Origin: Chionis minor
Lineage: Eukaryota; Chordata; Aves; Charadriiformes; Chionididae
Direction: 5' to 3'
Assembly (NCBI GenBank): GCA_013398295.1
Contig: VZSF01006828.1
Span: 363,744-427,743 of the forward strand
DNA: 64,000 nt
Position numbers and translations under genes: made by a program. Position 1 is the first letter of the stretch, and the number at the start of each line of letters is the position of its first letter. The notes under the pieces are model-generated. The model had not been told where the DNA came from. It did no database searches and worked only from the letters and a program-made list of their open reading frames with translations. Below, piece by piece: positions 28,201 to 39,259 of the stretch.

Positions 28201-28746
28201 TAAAAATCATTTATAATGTCATGTGTTAAGAAAAGCCATTTGCAGATGATCAGCTCTCACAGCGCCAGACCTTCTTTTCTCTTGCTGTTTTTCACCGCCT
28301 TAGCTTAATCTTCCTCTTCTATTAACTTTATATTGGCCAGCTGGGAACATGTACAGTTGAGAAAACAGTCAGCATCAACATAAAAAGGTTAATTAAAATG
28401 ATTAACCTGACCAACAATTCCCTTATGGAAAAATCCTATAGAATGTAATAGAAAGTGATACATTTAGTATGTAGTATTTAAACTGTCAGAGAAAATTCCT
28501 TAGCAGGGAGGTAATTCCCTATTAAATTCTCTAACTTTTTAGAGTATTCTCCACAGAACCTGATTGGATTCATCTGTACTCAATTCTACAGCATTTGGCA
28601 TATATGTTTCAATGCTAATAATTCCTAAAAAGAATTTTGTAGTGATGCAGGGATGTAGGGTTTGACGTAATGCTTTTCAGAGGCAGGGGGGTGTTTTTTA
28701 GAAGTGACCTGTAATGGTAGAGCAGTGATGTTATATGATTTCTAAA

Positions 28747-28775
28747 TAAAAAAAAATTTAAAAAAAAAGAAAGAA
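28747..28775. repeat. A-rich low-complexity patch
   Basis: Two runs of nine A residues separated by TTT, followed by a GAAA-rich tail. It may be an old retroposon tail, but no body was recognised upstream. Confidence 0.7.
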
Positions 28776-30563
28776 ACAAAGGTAAAACAAAATTACATTA
28801 AATCAGCCTAACATGTAAGTAATGCTGCTCTTCCAGTTATGACTTAGGCTGAACTGATCCTGCCCATTGTGTAATCACAAGTCCCTCGCTTACTAGAGCT
28901 GACAGGCAGAATTAGGGGAAGCGCACACTTTAATGTATTTTTTTATTTCTGTGATAGAAATGGAACTATGAAAATTCTATTAGGGCCAGCTGAGTTTTGC
29001 TTGATTCCTCTTTGTCTTTGCTCAGCTCATCTGCTTGAATATAGTATGTTTCTCCCTATGCAGAGGGGGGAGAGAGAGAAGCAATTGTTATTTGGGAGTG
29101 CTGTGTGGATATAAAAGCTATAAAATGTTCAAGGTTTTCGTATACTTTGCACTTTTAAAATGTAAGTGCTGGGGAAGATATCAAAATTGCTATGCAAGTC
29201 CTTTGTGAAATGTCTGCATAATGCTGAACTCTGTTACATCTGCTGTTTGTATAGTATTTCTCTTGATAATATTTCTCTGTCACTTAGCTGGTGATCTTTG
29301 TAGCAGCTGTGAGCTCCTAATGACTTTCCCTCTTAGGCAGGTTCTATACTGTTATTTTTAAAGCCTGAAGTACAAAGTAATTTGGCACTTCCCCACATAT
29401 CCTTGGGGAAAATTGGTTCTGTTTGGTGCGATTCCTGGGACTTGCAAAAGATTTGCATGAATATAGTTTCTTCTACAACTTTGCAAACTCCAAACATTGA
29501 TGTATTTTTCAGAAATGTGTTTTTAAACTCGGAACATTTATGCTAGTGATAAAAAGGGGTTTAGCTTTTTCAGGAAGATTGTGGTTAAATAGATACCAAA
29601 AAAATACATTTATCTTGGAGGTGGTATCGCACATGAGTTTTAGTGAGTTTAGTTAGTTTGTGAGACAGTCTCTGAAGCGTGTAACCCTCAAGGACAGTCT
29701 GGCCAAGGGGACTAGCTGCTTTTCGCTAGGGCCAGAGAAAAGGCCCTCCATTGCCCCATTTCAATAGCCCTGTATTCTGTTGTTGGACAGTGTAAGGGGT
29801 AGGTTAAGAACTAAAAAAATCAACAGGAATTAGGTATCTAACCTGCAGTCTCAACTAGACAGAAATCTGCATCTCTAGCTTCACAAACTCCTTGGCAAGC
29901 CTGGTGTCTTTCTGCTTTGTAAATGTATTTAAATGTGGATACAACCTTTTATGTTTTTCACTATATCGCGGGCTGTTAATCAGTGTCCAAGCAGTGGTAT
30001 TTAAAGCACTCGCGGTTATCCTCAGAGATCTATTTTATTTATATTTTATAAAAGGCATCTCTCTGCAGAGAGCTAACAAAAGGTCAGTGCGAAACTTAAA
30101 TGTCAGAAACCCTGTTTTGAGAGGTTATAAGCAGGTAAGTTGTCCAGCGGTCAAAGGCTTCTGTTGAAGTGGTTTTTGAGTGTAGTTTCTTACGCTGCCC
30201 TGGCCACTCTTGCCTTTGAGGGGCTCTGTCTTCCCTTCCCAAGAGGGGACAGGGTTGGGGCGTCACAGGAGTCCAGGAGACGGACAGACTCTGGTCAGCA
30301 GGGACAGTCGGCCCTCAGGGTGCCCGAAGTGCATCTGTCACCAAGTCTGTGCAGAGGAGCACACTGCGCACCAAGGAGCACCTAACACGGCTCGGTTTGA
30401 GCAGACCGTGTCATACAGGACAATACTGAAGGATTTTGCATTCAATCCAGCAATTAAGATGTCAATATTTTAAACGCCGTTTCTGTAAGCTGTTGCAAAA
30501 TGATACAAGGCCTAAGTTTTTTGGACTGACGCATTTTTCCATTTGAATAATTTTTATGCCTAG

Positions 30564-30660
30564 GAAGTGCAGCGCTGTACGGCCGACATGAACATCACCG
30601 CAGAGCATTCCAACCATCCCGACAACAAGCACAAGAACAGATACATCAACATCCTAGCCT
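30564..30660 (+). CDS. PTPRG: PTPRG coding exon: start of the D1 catalytic domain
   Basis: The exon encodes [19 protein letters not shown], then [13 protein letters not shown] and the first base of Tyr. It contains [10 protein letters not shown], the KNRY motif of tyrosine phosphatases that begins the conserved fold and helps form the phosphotyrosine recognition loop. The acceptor is weak in pyrimidines (tttttatgcctag) but the frame and homology are clear; the donor is GTAAGT. Phase 0 in, 1 out. The D2 counterpart exon (37235-37328) ends at the homologous position in the same phase. Confidence 0.97.
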
Positions 30661-32333
30661 GTAAGTAAGCACAACGAATCAACCCGCACAGGCACTCTCC
30701 TGTCACTGAGTGTCGGTGTGACTGGAAAAGGCAGGTGCCTTCAAGTTACGTTACTGCACGGTAGTTCATAAATACATGACAGTGTGGCTGGGAGATCATT
30801 TCCCCACTAAAGGTAGTGGACGGCGTGACTTCTGTGGGGCCAGGATTCCACTCCAGCTTTTGCTTTAAAATATTTTTCAGATGATGCTACAAGCGTAGTT
30901 TTAGAAGTATCAGTTTGGTATGAAATTTTGTGGAAGAATGACTGGGATATTGATGAGCGGAGCTCTTCTGCCCGCTAATGTCTGAAAACCGGCCTAAGGG
31001 AAGTGTGTTGTGGAGCAAAGGGTTTTATTGATGATCCCTGGGATTCCCTTATAATCCCAAAGGTGCTAAATCTTACAGAATGTATCTGCTGTATTTCAAA
31101 CTGCTTCAGCTGCGTGTATGACTTGGACAAACAGTGATCTTTGTAGCACAGTGCTGGCTTTGCCTGTATTCCTCTGAGAACTGCAAATCTGGACTGTGCT
31201 CTAGAATGCAAATTATTGCAGGTTTGGCATGGAAATGCGGCAACTTTTCCTGTATCGTTCTCTGATGTAGAACAAACAGCAGACATAGCAGTCGCCAGGG
31301 TCTAGGAACAAAGACGGAGAGCTGCTGATAAAGTTCACAATGTTCATAAACTTTGCGATAAATCTTGAATGTTTTTGATGGCATAGGAAGGAAATGTGTG
31401 AGTCTAACAGATTCTCAGAAGTAGTCCAGGTGCTGGCTGAGGACCAGTTCCCAGACCTCTGAAAGACTTGCTGTGTGGCCTTGGGCAAGGGGATTCATTG
31501 TGGTTGTCCCAACTCTGATTGTAGACATAGATGTCTGGTCCCTCTGGGCACAGAGAGAGAAGTACCATTGGAGAACTGGAGCAGGCACTCCAGTCCTGCA
31601 GATTGCCGCTGGAGGAACCTCTCTCCCCATTGGTGCTCAAGAAAGGCAACTGAAACCAAGTTCTTCGTGCTTAAAGTTAACCAACGTGTCTCTGCATGTG
31701 TTGGAAGCGCCACCCAGCCCAGTGCTCCTTCCTAGGTGCAGGAGGAGGACTGCAATTTTTTTCTGATTTAAGCCAGAAGTCAAGCATTTGGGTGGAAAAA
31801 AAAGAGAAGCTAAAGAGCATGACCTGAAGTCTGTCCTCTTGGTGTGATGAGGGTGGTGAAGGAATGAGGACATTCACTCGCTCCCAGAGCCAGTAGAGCT
31901 GTCTGAGCCCAGCACCGAGTGCAGGATAACGAGCTCAGACACTGAGCCAAGCAAAGGCAGCTTTGCTGCCTGTGAGAGCTGAGCCGGTGTCTCCGCATGG
32001 TGTTCCACAGCCCTGTGGGGTGCCCTGGCTCTTTCAGTCACGCTACACTGTGTGATGTGGCTCATCTAGAGATCGTGCTCCTGAGGCTCCAGTGGTTTGT
32101 AAAGAGAAGCTGTCCCAGCATGAACCACCTACTTTAAGGGATGTGAAGCCTGAGGAGCTGCTCCTAGGAACAGATGACCAAGAACAGAACCACCTCCCCC
32201 TTGATACTCCAACCCAAGGCCAATTTGTTTCGTGTACTAATAAGGGCTACTCTGATACATAGGAAATGGGATGTTTACCTGCAGTTCTGCACTGTGTTTC
32301 CTTAATGCTTCTCTGCTGTTTTTTATCCTGCAG
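30661..32333 (+). other. PTPRG: PTPRG intron, 1.67 kb
   Basis: Intron with a possible short MIR-like fragment at about 31457-31490 (GCTGTGTGGCCTTGGGCAAG). Open frames of up to 103 codons occur on both strands but lack any recognisable protein. It ends in cctgcag. Confidence 0.85.
31457..31490 (+). repeat. possible MIR-type SINE fragment
   Basis: GCTGTGTGGCCTTGGGCAAG matches the well-known internal MIR string (gctgtgtgaccttgggcaag, from memory), with one difference. The flanks are too diverged to define the ends. Confidence 0.35.
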
Positions 32334-32416
32334 ATGATCACAGCAGGGTGAAGCTAAGGCCTTTACCAGGAAAAGATTCTAAGCACAGTGACTACATTAA
32401 TGCTAATTATGTTGAT
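32334..32416 (+). CDS. PTPRG: PTPRG coding exon: D1, DYINANYVD motif
   Basis: The exon encodes (Y)[18 protein letters not shown] and then [16 protein letters not shown] is a core tyrosine phosphatase motif at the base of the phosphotyrosine recognition loop; the Tyr codon split across the upstream intron sits just before DHSRVKL. The [12 protein letters not shown] insertion is the form I associate with gamma, whereas PTPRZ1 differs here. Acceptor ttttatcctgcag, donor GTAAGT, phase 1 in and 0 out, 83 bp. Only 227 bp separates it from the next exon. Confidence 0.97.
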
Positions 32417-32643
32417 GTAAGTTGTTTGAATTGTTTTTTCTTCTCTAACTCTGAATGCTTCCACAAGGAGGAAGTATTGCCATTTGTGAAGTGGTCGTGT
32501 TTTCCCACTTCACCTGATAATTTTGCTACAAATTCCTCGGTGTTCTGAATGAGAAAGGCACCTTTCTTTGTTACCGTTAAAATATTAATATGTCTGCCAT
32601 GATACTGCTTTCATCTCACTTGGCATTATGGTTTTCTTTGAAG

Positions 32644-32778
32644 GGTTACAACAAAGCAAAAGCCTACATTGCTACCCAGGGACCTTTAAAGTCTACCTTT
32701 GAAGATTTCTGGAGGATGATTTGGGAACAAAATACTGGAATCATTGTCATGATCACAAACCTTGTTGAAAAAGGAAGA
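32644..32778 (+). CDS. PTPRG: PTPRG coding exon: D1, AYIATQGPL and FWRMIW motifs
   Basis: Forty-five codons encode [20 protein letters not shown], then [20 protein letters not shown] and VEKGR. The YIATQGPL and DFWRMIWE motifs are hallmarks of the tyrosine phosphatase fold and form its hydrophobic core. Phase 0 at both ends, acceptor tttctttgaag, donor GTAAGA. Its D2 counterpart (39131-39259) begins with GYYRSN at the same position and phase. Confidence 0.98.
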
Positions 32779-33011
32779 GTAAGAGATTTTCTAATTTGTT
32801 AGCAATTGCTCCTTACCACCTCCCCAAATCACGTGGGCAGAATTCGGTTTTGAATGGTTTGGGGTGGTATGTATTGCTGTATAATAGATAACTGACATAA
32901 CAAAGAGCTACATAGCTAGCCACAATTATGCTTTTTTCAAATGCTCTAAACACAAATGAGAAGCAGCAGCTCAAACCCTCAGCCAACTCACCCAACCATG
33001 TCTTTGTTCAG

Positions 33012-33146
33012 AGAAAATGCGATCAGTACTGGCCGTCGGAGAACAGCGAGGAGTATGGCAACATAATCGTCACGCTGAAGAGCACAAACGTTCACGCCTG
33101 CTACACCGTGCGCCGCTTCACAGTCAGGAACACAAAGATGAAAAAG
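33012..33146 (+). CDS. PTPRG: PTPRG coding exon: D1, KCDQYWP motif
   Basis: Forty-five codons encode [20 protein letters not shown], then [20 protein letters not shown] and TKMKK. KCDQYWP is a conserved phosphatase motif; the rest forms the beta strands leading to the WPD loop. Phase 0 at both ends; acceptor tctttgttcag, donor GTGAGA. The upstream intron is 233 bp. Confidence 0.97.
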
Positions 33147-33551
33147 GTGAGAGAAGCCTTCGCTGTTCTCCTGCAGATGCCGTCTGGTTTGTGTAGGATG
33201 CAAGGCATGCCGGAGCGAAACTCGCCCTTTGCGTGGGCAACTTGAAGTAGCAGGTGGATGGGAAATAAGTGAACGAAGCCAGGATTACTGGGAACCTGGT
33301 GAAAGGTTTAGCCAGTATTTCTTTTTCTCAAGTTCACTGCTGCTTTGGTGTTGCAGTTATTGCTGCTGTTACCTGTTCCCACATGTATTTTTCCTTGAGC
33401 TCTGTCTCCACCTAGCAGGAGGCAGAGCTCCAGAAGATTTCTTCCGTTCGCGTCCAGCACTTTTCAGCTGAGCAAGCCAGCAGGACTGAGTATCTTTCCA
33501 CGCTTCTCTTTCCTGATTGTTCTCTTCTTTCTGCGCACCCTTTGCACGCAG
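33147..33551 (+). other. PTPRG: PTPRG intron, 405 bp
   Basis: A short intron ending in tttgcacgcag. It has a CT-rich stretch near 33318-33370; nothing else is seen in it. Confidence 0.9.
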
Positions 33552-33724
33552 GGTCAGAAGGGAAACCCCAAAGGGCGGCAGAACGAGAGAACGGTTATTC
33601 AGTATCACTACACTCAGTGGCCTGACATGGGTGTGCCGGAGTACGCTCTGCCTGTGCTAACCTTCGTTAGGAGATCCTCCGCGGCCAGAACCCCGGACAT
33701 GGGACCAGTGGTGGTGCACTGCAG
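33552..33724 (+). CDS. PTPRG: PTPRG coding exon: D1 WPD loop and catalytic cysteine
   Basis: The exon encodes [20 protein letters not shown], then [37 protein letters not shown] and two bases of Ser. It carries the general-acid Asp of the WPD loop (GAC at 33624-33626) and the nucleophilic Cys of the signature motif (TGC at 33720-33722). The donor splits the Ser codon right after the Cys (AG|T), so the active-site loop [10 protein letters not shown] is assembled across the next intron. Intact catalytic residues indicate an active domain. 173 bp, phase 0 in, 2 out. Confidence 0.98.
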
Positions 33725-34767
33725 GTATGACGGGTGTGACGAACTGCATCATAGCAAGCATGCCTAGTGCACGGTGTGTGCTCTTACGCACCCGCCAAGA
33801 CAAACGCCATCAGTTATTAACACCCAAGGAGCGTGCGAGCCCCGTGGAGCGCAAGTGGACACGAGCTGGCTTTGCCTACGTCTTCAGACAGCTCCAGTGC
33901 AAAAGCTTCCCGGTTGCACTAGCCAAACCCTGTGTCATGACACTGAGCTGCTGAGCATTGGGCTGATGTGGTTGTGCAGTTCCTCATTCAAAGCTTGTTT
34001 GTAGCCTGCCCGTTCGGTGAGAGGACAGGGCAGGATTACTTCTGCTGGCAACCAGCCGCGTGAATACATGGACACCTGGGCATGCCATTGCCACTGAACC
34101 ACACTCGCGCTCACCAGCACTTGCAGTCAAGAGAGGATTTCCCTCGAATGAGTTAAGGCACCTGGTCTCCATCACTGCGCATGAGGGGGCTGTACAGCAC
34201 CATATTGAAGAGGAGAGGATGATGGGGCTGAGAGCTCCTTCCTCAGCAGAAGTTGAGAAGCTCTGAGCAGCTCCCATTTCCACCCTCTGTGTCGGGCCCA
34301 GGAACACCCTCCTCCCCTTCAAGGAATCCTGCCTCCACAGGATTTGTCCCCCCTTATACCTTGCCATAGTGGTGGTAACACTTGAATTTCCAGCAGGATT
34401 ACAGCTCCCCTATGGAGCTTAAGCCTTACCTCAAGGCTGAAGCCAGCCAGGGCAGCCCCACAGCCTGGAGCAACCTTGGTAGTCCAGGATAGCAGCAGTT
34501 TGGCATAGGGTGGATCTCTATATGGGTTTTCTAGCCAACACAGTAATGACAGCAGTGGAGACAGGGCAGCCAAGTGTCAGATCGTGAAATATATACCTGA
34601 TGAAGTTCCCAGAAAACCAGAATATTTTGTTTAGAAACTTTGGGGGTTGGGGCTAGCATGGAAGTAAAAGCCTGTGGACAGGAATATTTGCTTAGTGCCG
34701 TTCTGCTGTTGCGAACATTTACTTTGGTCCGCTTGTCTTACGTGGGTTTCTCTTATGTCTTCTATAG
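33725..34767 (+). other. PTPRG: PTPRG intron, 1.04 kb, inside the active-site codon run
   Basis: This intron interrupts the D1 signature motif directly after the catalytic Cys. It has open frames of up to 127 codons on the minus strand but no recognisable protein or repeat. It ends in gtcttctatag. Confidence 0.88.
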
Positions 34768-34903
34768 TGCTGGTGTTGGCAGAACTGGTACCTACATTGT
34801 GATAGACAGTATGCTGCAACAGATAAAAGACAAAAGCACAGTTAATGTCCTGGGTTTCCTGAAACATATCAGGACACAGCGCAACTACCTCGTCCAGACA
34901 GAG
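34768..34903 (+). CDS. PTPRG: PTPRG coding exon: D1 P-loop and Q-loop
   Basis: The exon encodes (S)[20 protein letters not shown], then [20 protein letters not shown] and LVQTE. AGVGRTG completes the phosphate-binding loop, with the invariant Arg at 34781-34783; QRNYLVQTE contains the Q-loop Gln that positions the hydrolytic water. One leading base completes Ser; 136 bp, phase 2 in, 0 out. Donor GTAAAG. Its D2 counterpart (45673-45808) has exactly the same length and phase. Confidence 0.98.
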
Positions 34904-35245
34904 GTAAAGATTGCAGTGGGGTTGAATTTAAAGCCACGTTCATTTTTTGTTGTAATCAAAAAGAAAATGGATTTTTCAGTTATGTCCCTGTAAAATTTGA
35001 ATGTATCACCAGGCATTTTTTGCACTGGAAAGTCTCTCTTTTTCTAGACCAAAAACTTCAGATTTTGCTTTTGACTTATTCAGAGTTGTACGTGCTACAC
35101 TTGTAAATGTTTATTCTGGATTTGGCAGTATTTGCATGGGTGGCTTGTTTTGCACACCCTTTCCTTTAGTGTGCTCTACCCCTCAGTTAAAGCCAGCTGT
35201 TTGGTTTACTCCAAGCGCCTACGTGACATGCTGTTATTTTTCTAG
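34904..35245 (+). other. PTPRG: PTPRG intron, 342 bp
   Basis: Short intron ending in gttatttttctag. Nothing else is recognised in it. Confidence 0.9.
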
Positions 35246-35392
35246 GAGCAGTACATTTTTATTCATGATGCCTTGTTGGAAGCCATCCTTGGGAAGGAGA
35301 CTGAAGTATCTGCAAACCAGCTGCATAGTTATGTTAACAGCATCCTCATACCTGGCATAGGAGGGAAGACGCGACTAGAAAAACAGTTCAAG
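35246..35392 (+). CDS. PTPRG: PTPRG coding exon: D1 last helix and D1-D2 linker
   Basis: Forty-nine codons encode [20 protein letters not shown], then [20 protein letters not shown] and [22 protein letters not shown] is the last helix of D1; the remainder is the linker running toward D2, with the basic stretch KTRLEKQFK. Phase 0 at both ends, acceptor ctgttatttttctag, donor GTGAGG. The equivalent exon in D2 is the terminal exon ([11 protein letters not shown]). Confidence 0.97.
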
Positions 35393-37234
35393 GTGAGGCT
35401 TATCACTGCCATCCAGAGGGACTTAATTTCCCTACTCCCTTTCGTATGGCCTGTCTTCACTGTCAGTTGTCATAGATAAGGAACCAAACCAGAACGCTTG
35501 ATTAGCACAGCACAGCATCTGGAGAAGTTCAGTCCTCAACAGTCTTAGCTGCACTGCTGGAAATCAGTGCTAGTGCTCTTGAAGTCAGAGGTGAGAAGAG
35601 GGACGTGGACACTGATTCGGAGTGTGCTTCTGGTCTCCCTGTTCCCAAGGGGGCTTGGATGTTCCCGAGTCCGTGGTTAGCTTGGCTGGAGGTCTTTCTC
35701 CAAACTGTGGCTCTCATGCGTATATATGGAGAAAGTCATGAAACGAGGTTCTTAGCATCACCTGGTATTCCAGCACTATAGAGAATTCAAAATATTTTAA
35801 TACCAGGAAACACAATATACCTTTCTCATTGCTAATAACTCTGCTTGCTGCTTTTCCCTGCTATGTCATGGCTGCTTTCATCCTGGCCAAAGTAAATTTT
35901 TTTGCCCAGATCTCCTATTTGAAACCTAAGATTTTCTGATTGCATTTTATTTGAATGCATTTTAAAATATTCTGTGAGACTATGTATCATAAGAAAATTA
36001 TACGCGACATCTGTTTTCACAGCTAAACTCACTCAGTTAATAACCACCTAAGGAACTGAAACTGTTAAATTATACCAGGTGCTAAGCTATTCAAAAAATG
36101 AACAGGCTCTGCTCTGAATTCACTTGTAGAAATCTCAGTACTTCTCCATCAGTCAAGACATTCCAGATGCTTAATTACTAAATTAAAGAAACAAGCGCAA
36201 GTGCATGCACATGCACCCGAAATGCAGCAGGAGAAAAAGATTTCTTGTTTAGATAGAAGTGTTGCACTCTTACAAACAATGCTAAATTATATGTATAAAA
36301 GATGTTTTCAGATGACTTGTGACAAAATTTCAAAAACTTAAGTGCCATTTTCAGAAATCACTTTCTCTGCCAGTGTTGCACAAGTATTTAGAAACCCCAT
36401 AACTTCTACCAGGTCTTATGCCAGTACATAGATGAGTTGAGTGCTATCTTGTTTAGAGTGTATTTTGAAACTGGGACGTGACCAGCAGCAGTTATTAAAT
36501 CTTTCTCTTGTTTCTGCTGCTACCACGGAGCTGGCAGAACTTGTGCTCATGCCCTGGTACCGTAGTTTACATTCGACCATCCTAAGAGTAAAATTACGCT
36601 GAGTAATGAGTGGCTAGTGCAGGAGACAAAAAAGCCACCTTCACCCTCTTTGCTCTGTTAGATTTTCCCCATGCCTGGGGGAATATTCAAATACAAATCT
36701 GCCTCCGTGACTTTTCTTTGTGCCTCACGAGCAGCGCAGAATGAGCTCAGCAGACCACGGAATGTAACCCACGGCCTCAGATCTCAGATGCCGGCGTGGT
36801 GTGTTCCCCAAAGGTCTGGCAGAAAAAGACATTCTGCAGAAATAATCTGGGTGTTAATTTAGAAGAAAACATACAAGTTTTGTTGTTTTATTTCTCTAGC
36901 TTTTCTTCCTTGAGACCTGTTTCTGACTGAACATATCTGCAAGTCTTTGAAATACATTCTCAAAGATAACTAAACGTAGTGTTCTGTGAAAGTACATTTT
37001 GATGGAACTTCATTTTCAGGAGGTTTCGAAGCTGAGAGCTGCAGAGATCTTTTTATCCATTAAACACGTTGTATGAAAAGGATGATTTCCATTGGCATCT
37101 TGAGTACTTTAAACAAGTTTAACAATGCAGTTTATTCTTCTGCTGATGCATCTTCGCAGGAGTTGGCAAAGAAACCCCCTCTCTTCATTTAGAGTGCCGT
37201 GCGAGGACTGACTTACTACTTTATTCTCTTTCAG
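35393..37234 (+). other. PTPRG: PTPRG intron, 1.84 kb
   Basis: AT-rich unique sequence; nothing recognised. It ends in ttattctctttcag. Confidence 0.88.
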
Positions 37235-37328
37235 CTGGTTACACAGTGTAATGCAAAATACGTGGAATGCTTCAGTGCTCAGAAAGACTGCAACAAAGAG
37301 AAGAACAGGAACTCATCAGTCGTGCCGT
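37235..37328 (+). CDS. PTPRG: PTPRG coding exon: linker and start of D2
   Basis: The exon encodes [16 protein letters not shown], then [15 protein letters not shown] and one base of Ser. [13 protein letters not shown] corresponds to the [12 protein letters not shown] segment of D1, and its exit phase (1) is the same. The [14 protein letters not shown] linker is distinctive for gamma compared with zeta. Acceptor ttattctctttcag, donor GTAAGA, 94 bp. Confidence 0.96.
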
Positions 37329-38623
37329 GTAAGATCACATCTTCGGTTTGATTACTGCCTAGCATAACTTTTTGTACTGAATTCTCCCGGTGTTATGCAT
37401 GAAAAGGCATAGCCACTAGGAAGGAGAAATATAATCTTTTGTTCAGACCAAGCTGCCTTGTCTTTCAGAATTACCCTGATGAAACTGAACAAAAGAAAAT
37501 AGTTACAGTGTCAGCCAGATATACTGTCCAAGTGAAATGTTAATTTGAAGAGCTTAAGAGTTTGAATAATTAGGTAGGGGATATACCTCTGGAATACTGA
37601 GAGAATTACTTTGATATGGCTCTCAGCTCAGGTGAGATCTCCCACTGTGATTGGCACAAGTTGTTTGTAATTCAGCTACTACGCTTGGTATCTGCGTGTG
37701 AGCCTTCCCTGGATTTGAGGGTATTTAGTGCCCAAGGACACAATTTCCCAGTCTTTAATATGGAATCTGTGCATGGTTGCCATGCAGTATGAATTTGCAC
37801 CAGACCAAGAATGGGCACAGATGCCATTCCCACCGCATTACCCGAAGTACAGGACATACAGGACAGATGCTAGCCAAGCTAGCACAACGTAATAATGGCA
37901 CAGATACAGTCCATTGTGAAGTTTGTTAATAAAAAGGGAAGTCATCAGGATATATCTTAAAACCAAATGTGAAAGGGGCAGAAATAGTCAGTACAACTTT
38001 CCACGTTGTGTCACGAAGCTGCAGTGCTTTCAGTTTGGCGCTCGGGGGCTGTCAGTTGGTTTGAGGATGTTGTTGAACCCAGCCCCCAAACGCGGAGGAG
38101 CGTAGATCTGCTGAAGGACGCACACGCGCCTCTGGGTGGTTTCCCAGAGAGAAGGGGTTTGTCTCTGGAGGTTCTCTCGCCCTCCAGCTGGGAGGAGTGA
38201 GTGATGGTAGCGCTACGGAGTGGTAGGGAAAACAAAATAAATCAGCTGGGTTTGTGTGCTGCAGACAAATGGAACACTCCAGTCAAGAATTACCTGAAAT
38301 CCCCTGTTATCACTGCATATACTGTTATTTGGCAATTCAGCCTGCTGTGAAAATCTTTGCTATAGTAAAATTTGATTCTTGAAATTACTTTGTCCTTGTG
38401 GGAATATTGTGCAACATTCTCTTTTATATCCTGTGTTAGCAGGCAATGCTTTAACGCAGTTAAAGTGCTGGCCTGCTCCTGCGGGAGATGGGAGCTGAAC
38501 ACTGTTTGGTTTGTTAACATCTGAGAAATTCTTACTTTCTGCATTTTGCCATGACCAGACTTTGATCTTTTTTTCTTTTTTTTTTCTCCTTTTTCTCCTC
38601 TCTGTGTTTTTTTGATCTTATAG
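37329..38623 (+). other. PTPRG: PTPRG intron, 1.30 kb
   Basis: It ends in a very long T/C tract (38568-38610) followed by ttgatcttatag. The ordinary unique sequence before it shows no other feature. Confidence 0.88.
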
Positions 38624-38700
38624 CTGAACGTGCTAGAGTGGGCTTGGCACCGCTGCCTGGAATGAAGGGAACAGATTACATTAATGCCTCTTATATCATG
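38624..38700 (+). CDS. PTPRG: PTPRG coding exon: D2, DYINASYIM motif
   Basis: The exon encodes (S)[15 protein letters not shown], then [10 protein letters not shown], the D2 version of [16 protein letters not shown]. 77 bp, phase 1 in, 0 out, matching the D1 exon at 32334-32416. The acceptor follows a long pyrimidine tract; donor GTGAGG. Confidence 0.97.
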
Positions 38701-39130
38701 GTGAGGAAGCCAACACCTAATTACAAAGTAAAATCAATTCTAAGGTGCTAAATACCAGATGCCTATAATTGTCTTAATTCTGTATGTAATGGCTGTGTAT
38801 TAACAGATGAGATTTTAACACCTTCCCCATAATGTAAAGCTATTAACTGTGTTTTATTAAAGATTGTTGCCTAAAAAAATTAAATACAAGATGCATTTAG
38901 ATGGAATGTGTATTTCCATGAGAGGCAGTCAAATAAATACTGGGATTTAGAGTAAATGAAAACAACAGGGACTCTGCAGAATGGAAATGGAGTTATAAAA
39001 TTATAGTCTGTGTGAAAATATTGTGGAATAAAATGAAACACAGGGTCATTATGTGTCCCCAAAGGTGAAATTAATGCTTTAAAAGTATGGAAGGCAGTTA
39101 GTAACTGTGTGGTTTGTTTTGCTGCAAAAG
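38701..39130 (+). other. PTPRG: PTPRG intron, 430 bp
   Basis: AT-rich short intron ending in tttgctgcaaaag, a purine-rich acceptor that is weaker than its neighbours. Nothing else is recognised. Confidence 0.88.
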
Positions 39131-39259
39131 GGCTACTACAGGAGTAATGAGTTCATCATAACCCAGCATCCGCTGCCACACACGACTAAAGATTTCTGGC
39201 GAATGATCTGGGATCACAACGCGCAGATCATCGTCATGCTGCCGGACAACCAGAGCCTG
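39131..39259 (+). CDS. PTPRG: PTPRG coding exon: D2, ITQHPL and FWRMIW motifs
   Basis: Forty-three codons encode [20 protein letters not shown], then [20 protein letters not shown] and [11 protein letters not shown] and [10 protein letters not shown] are the D2 equivalents of YIATQGPL and [10 protein letters not shown], so the structural core of the fold is retained in D2. Phase 0 at both ends; donor GTGAGT. Confidence 0.98.

Larger units (their letters stand above)
20540..30563 (+). other. PTPRG: PTPRG intron, 10.0 kb, with a LINE relic
   Basis: The main content is an old, decayed CR1-like LINE in antisense orientation at about 23900-25200. The rest is AT-rich unique sequence, with an A-rich patch at 28747-28775. 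No further exon was recognised. Confidence 0.8.
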
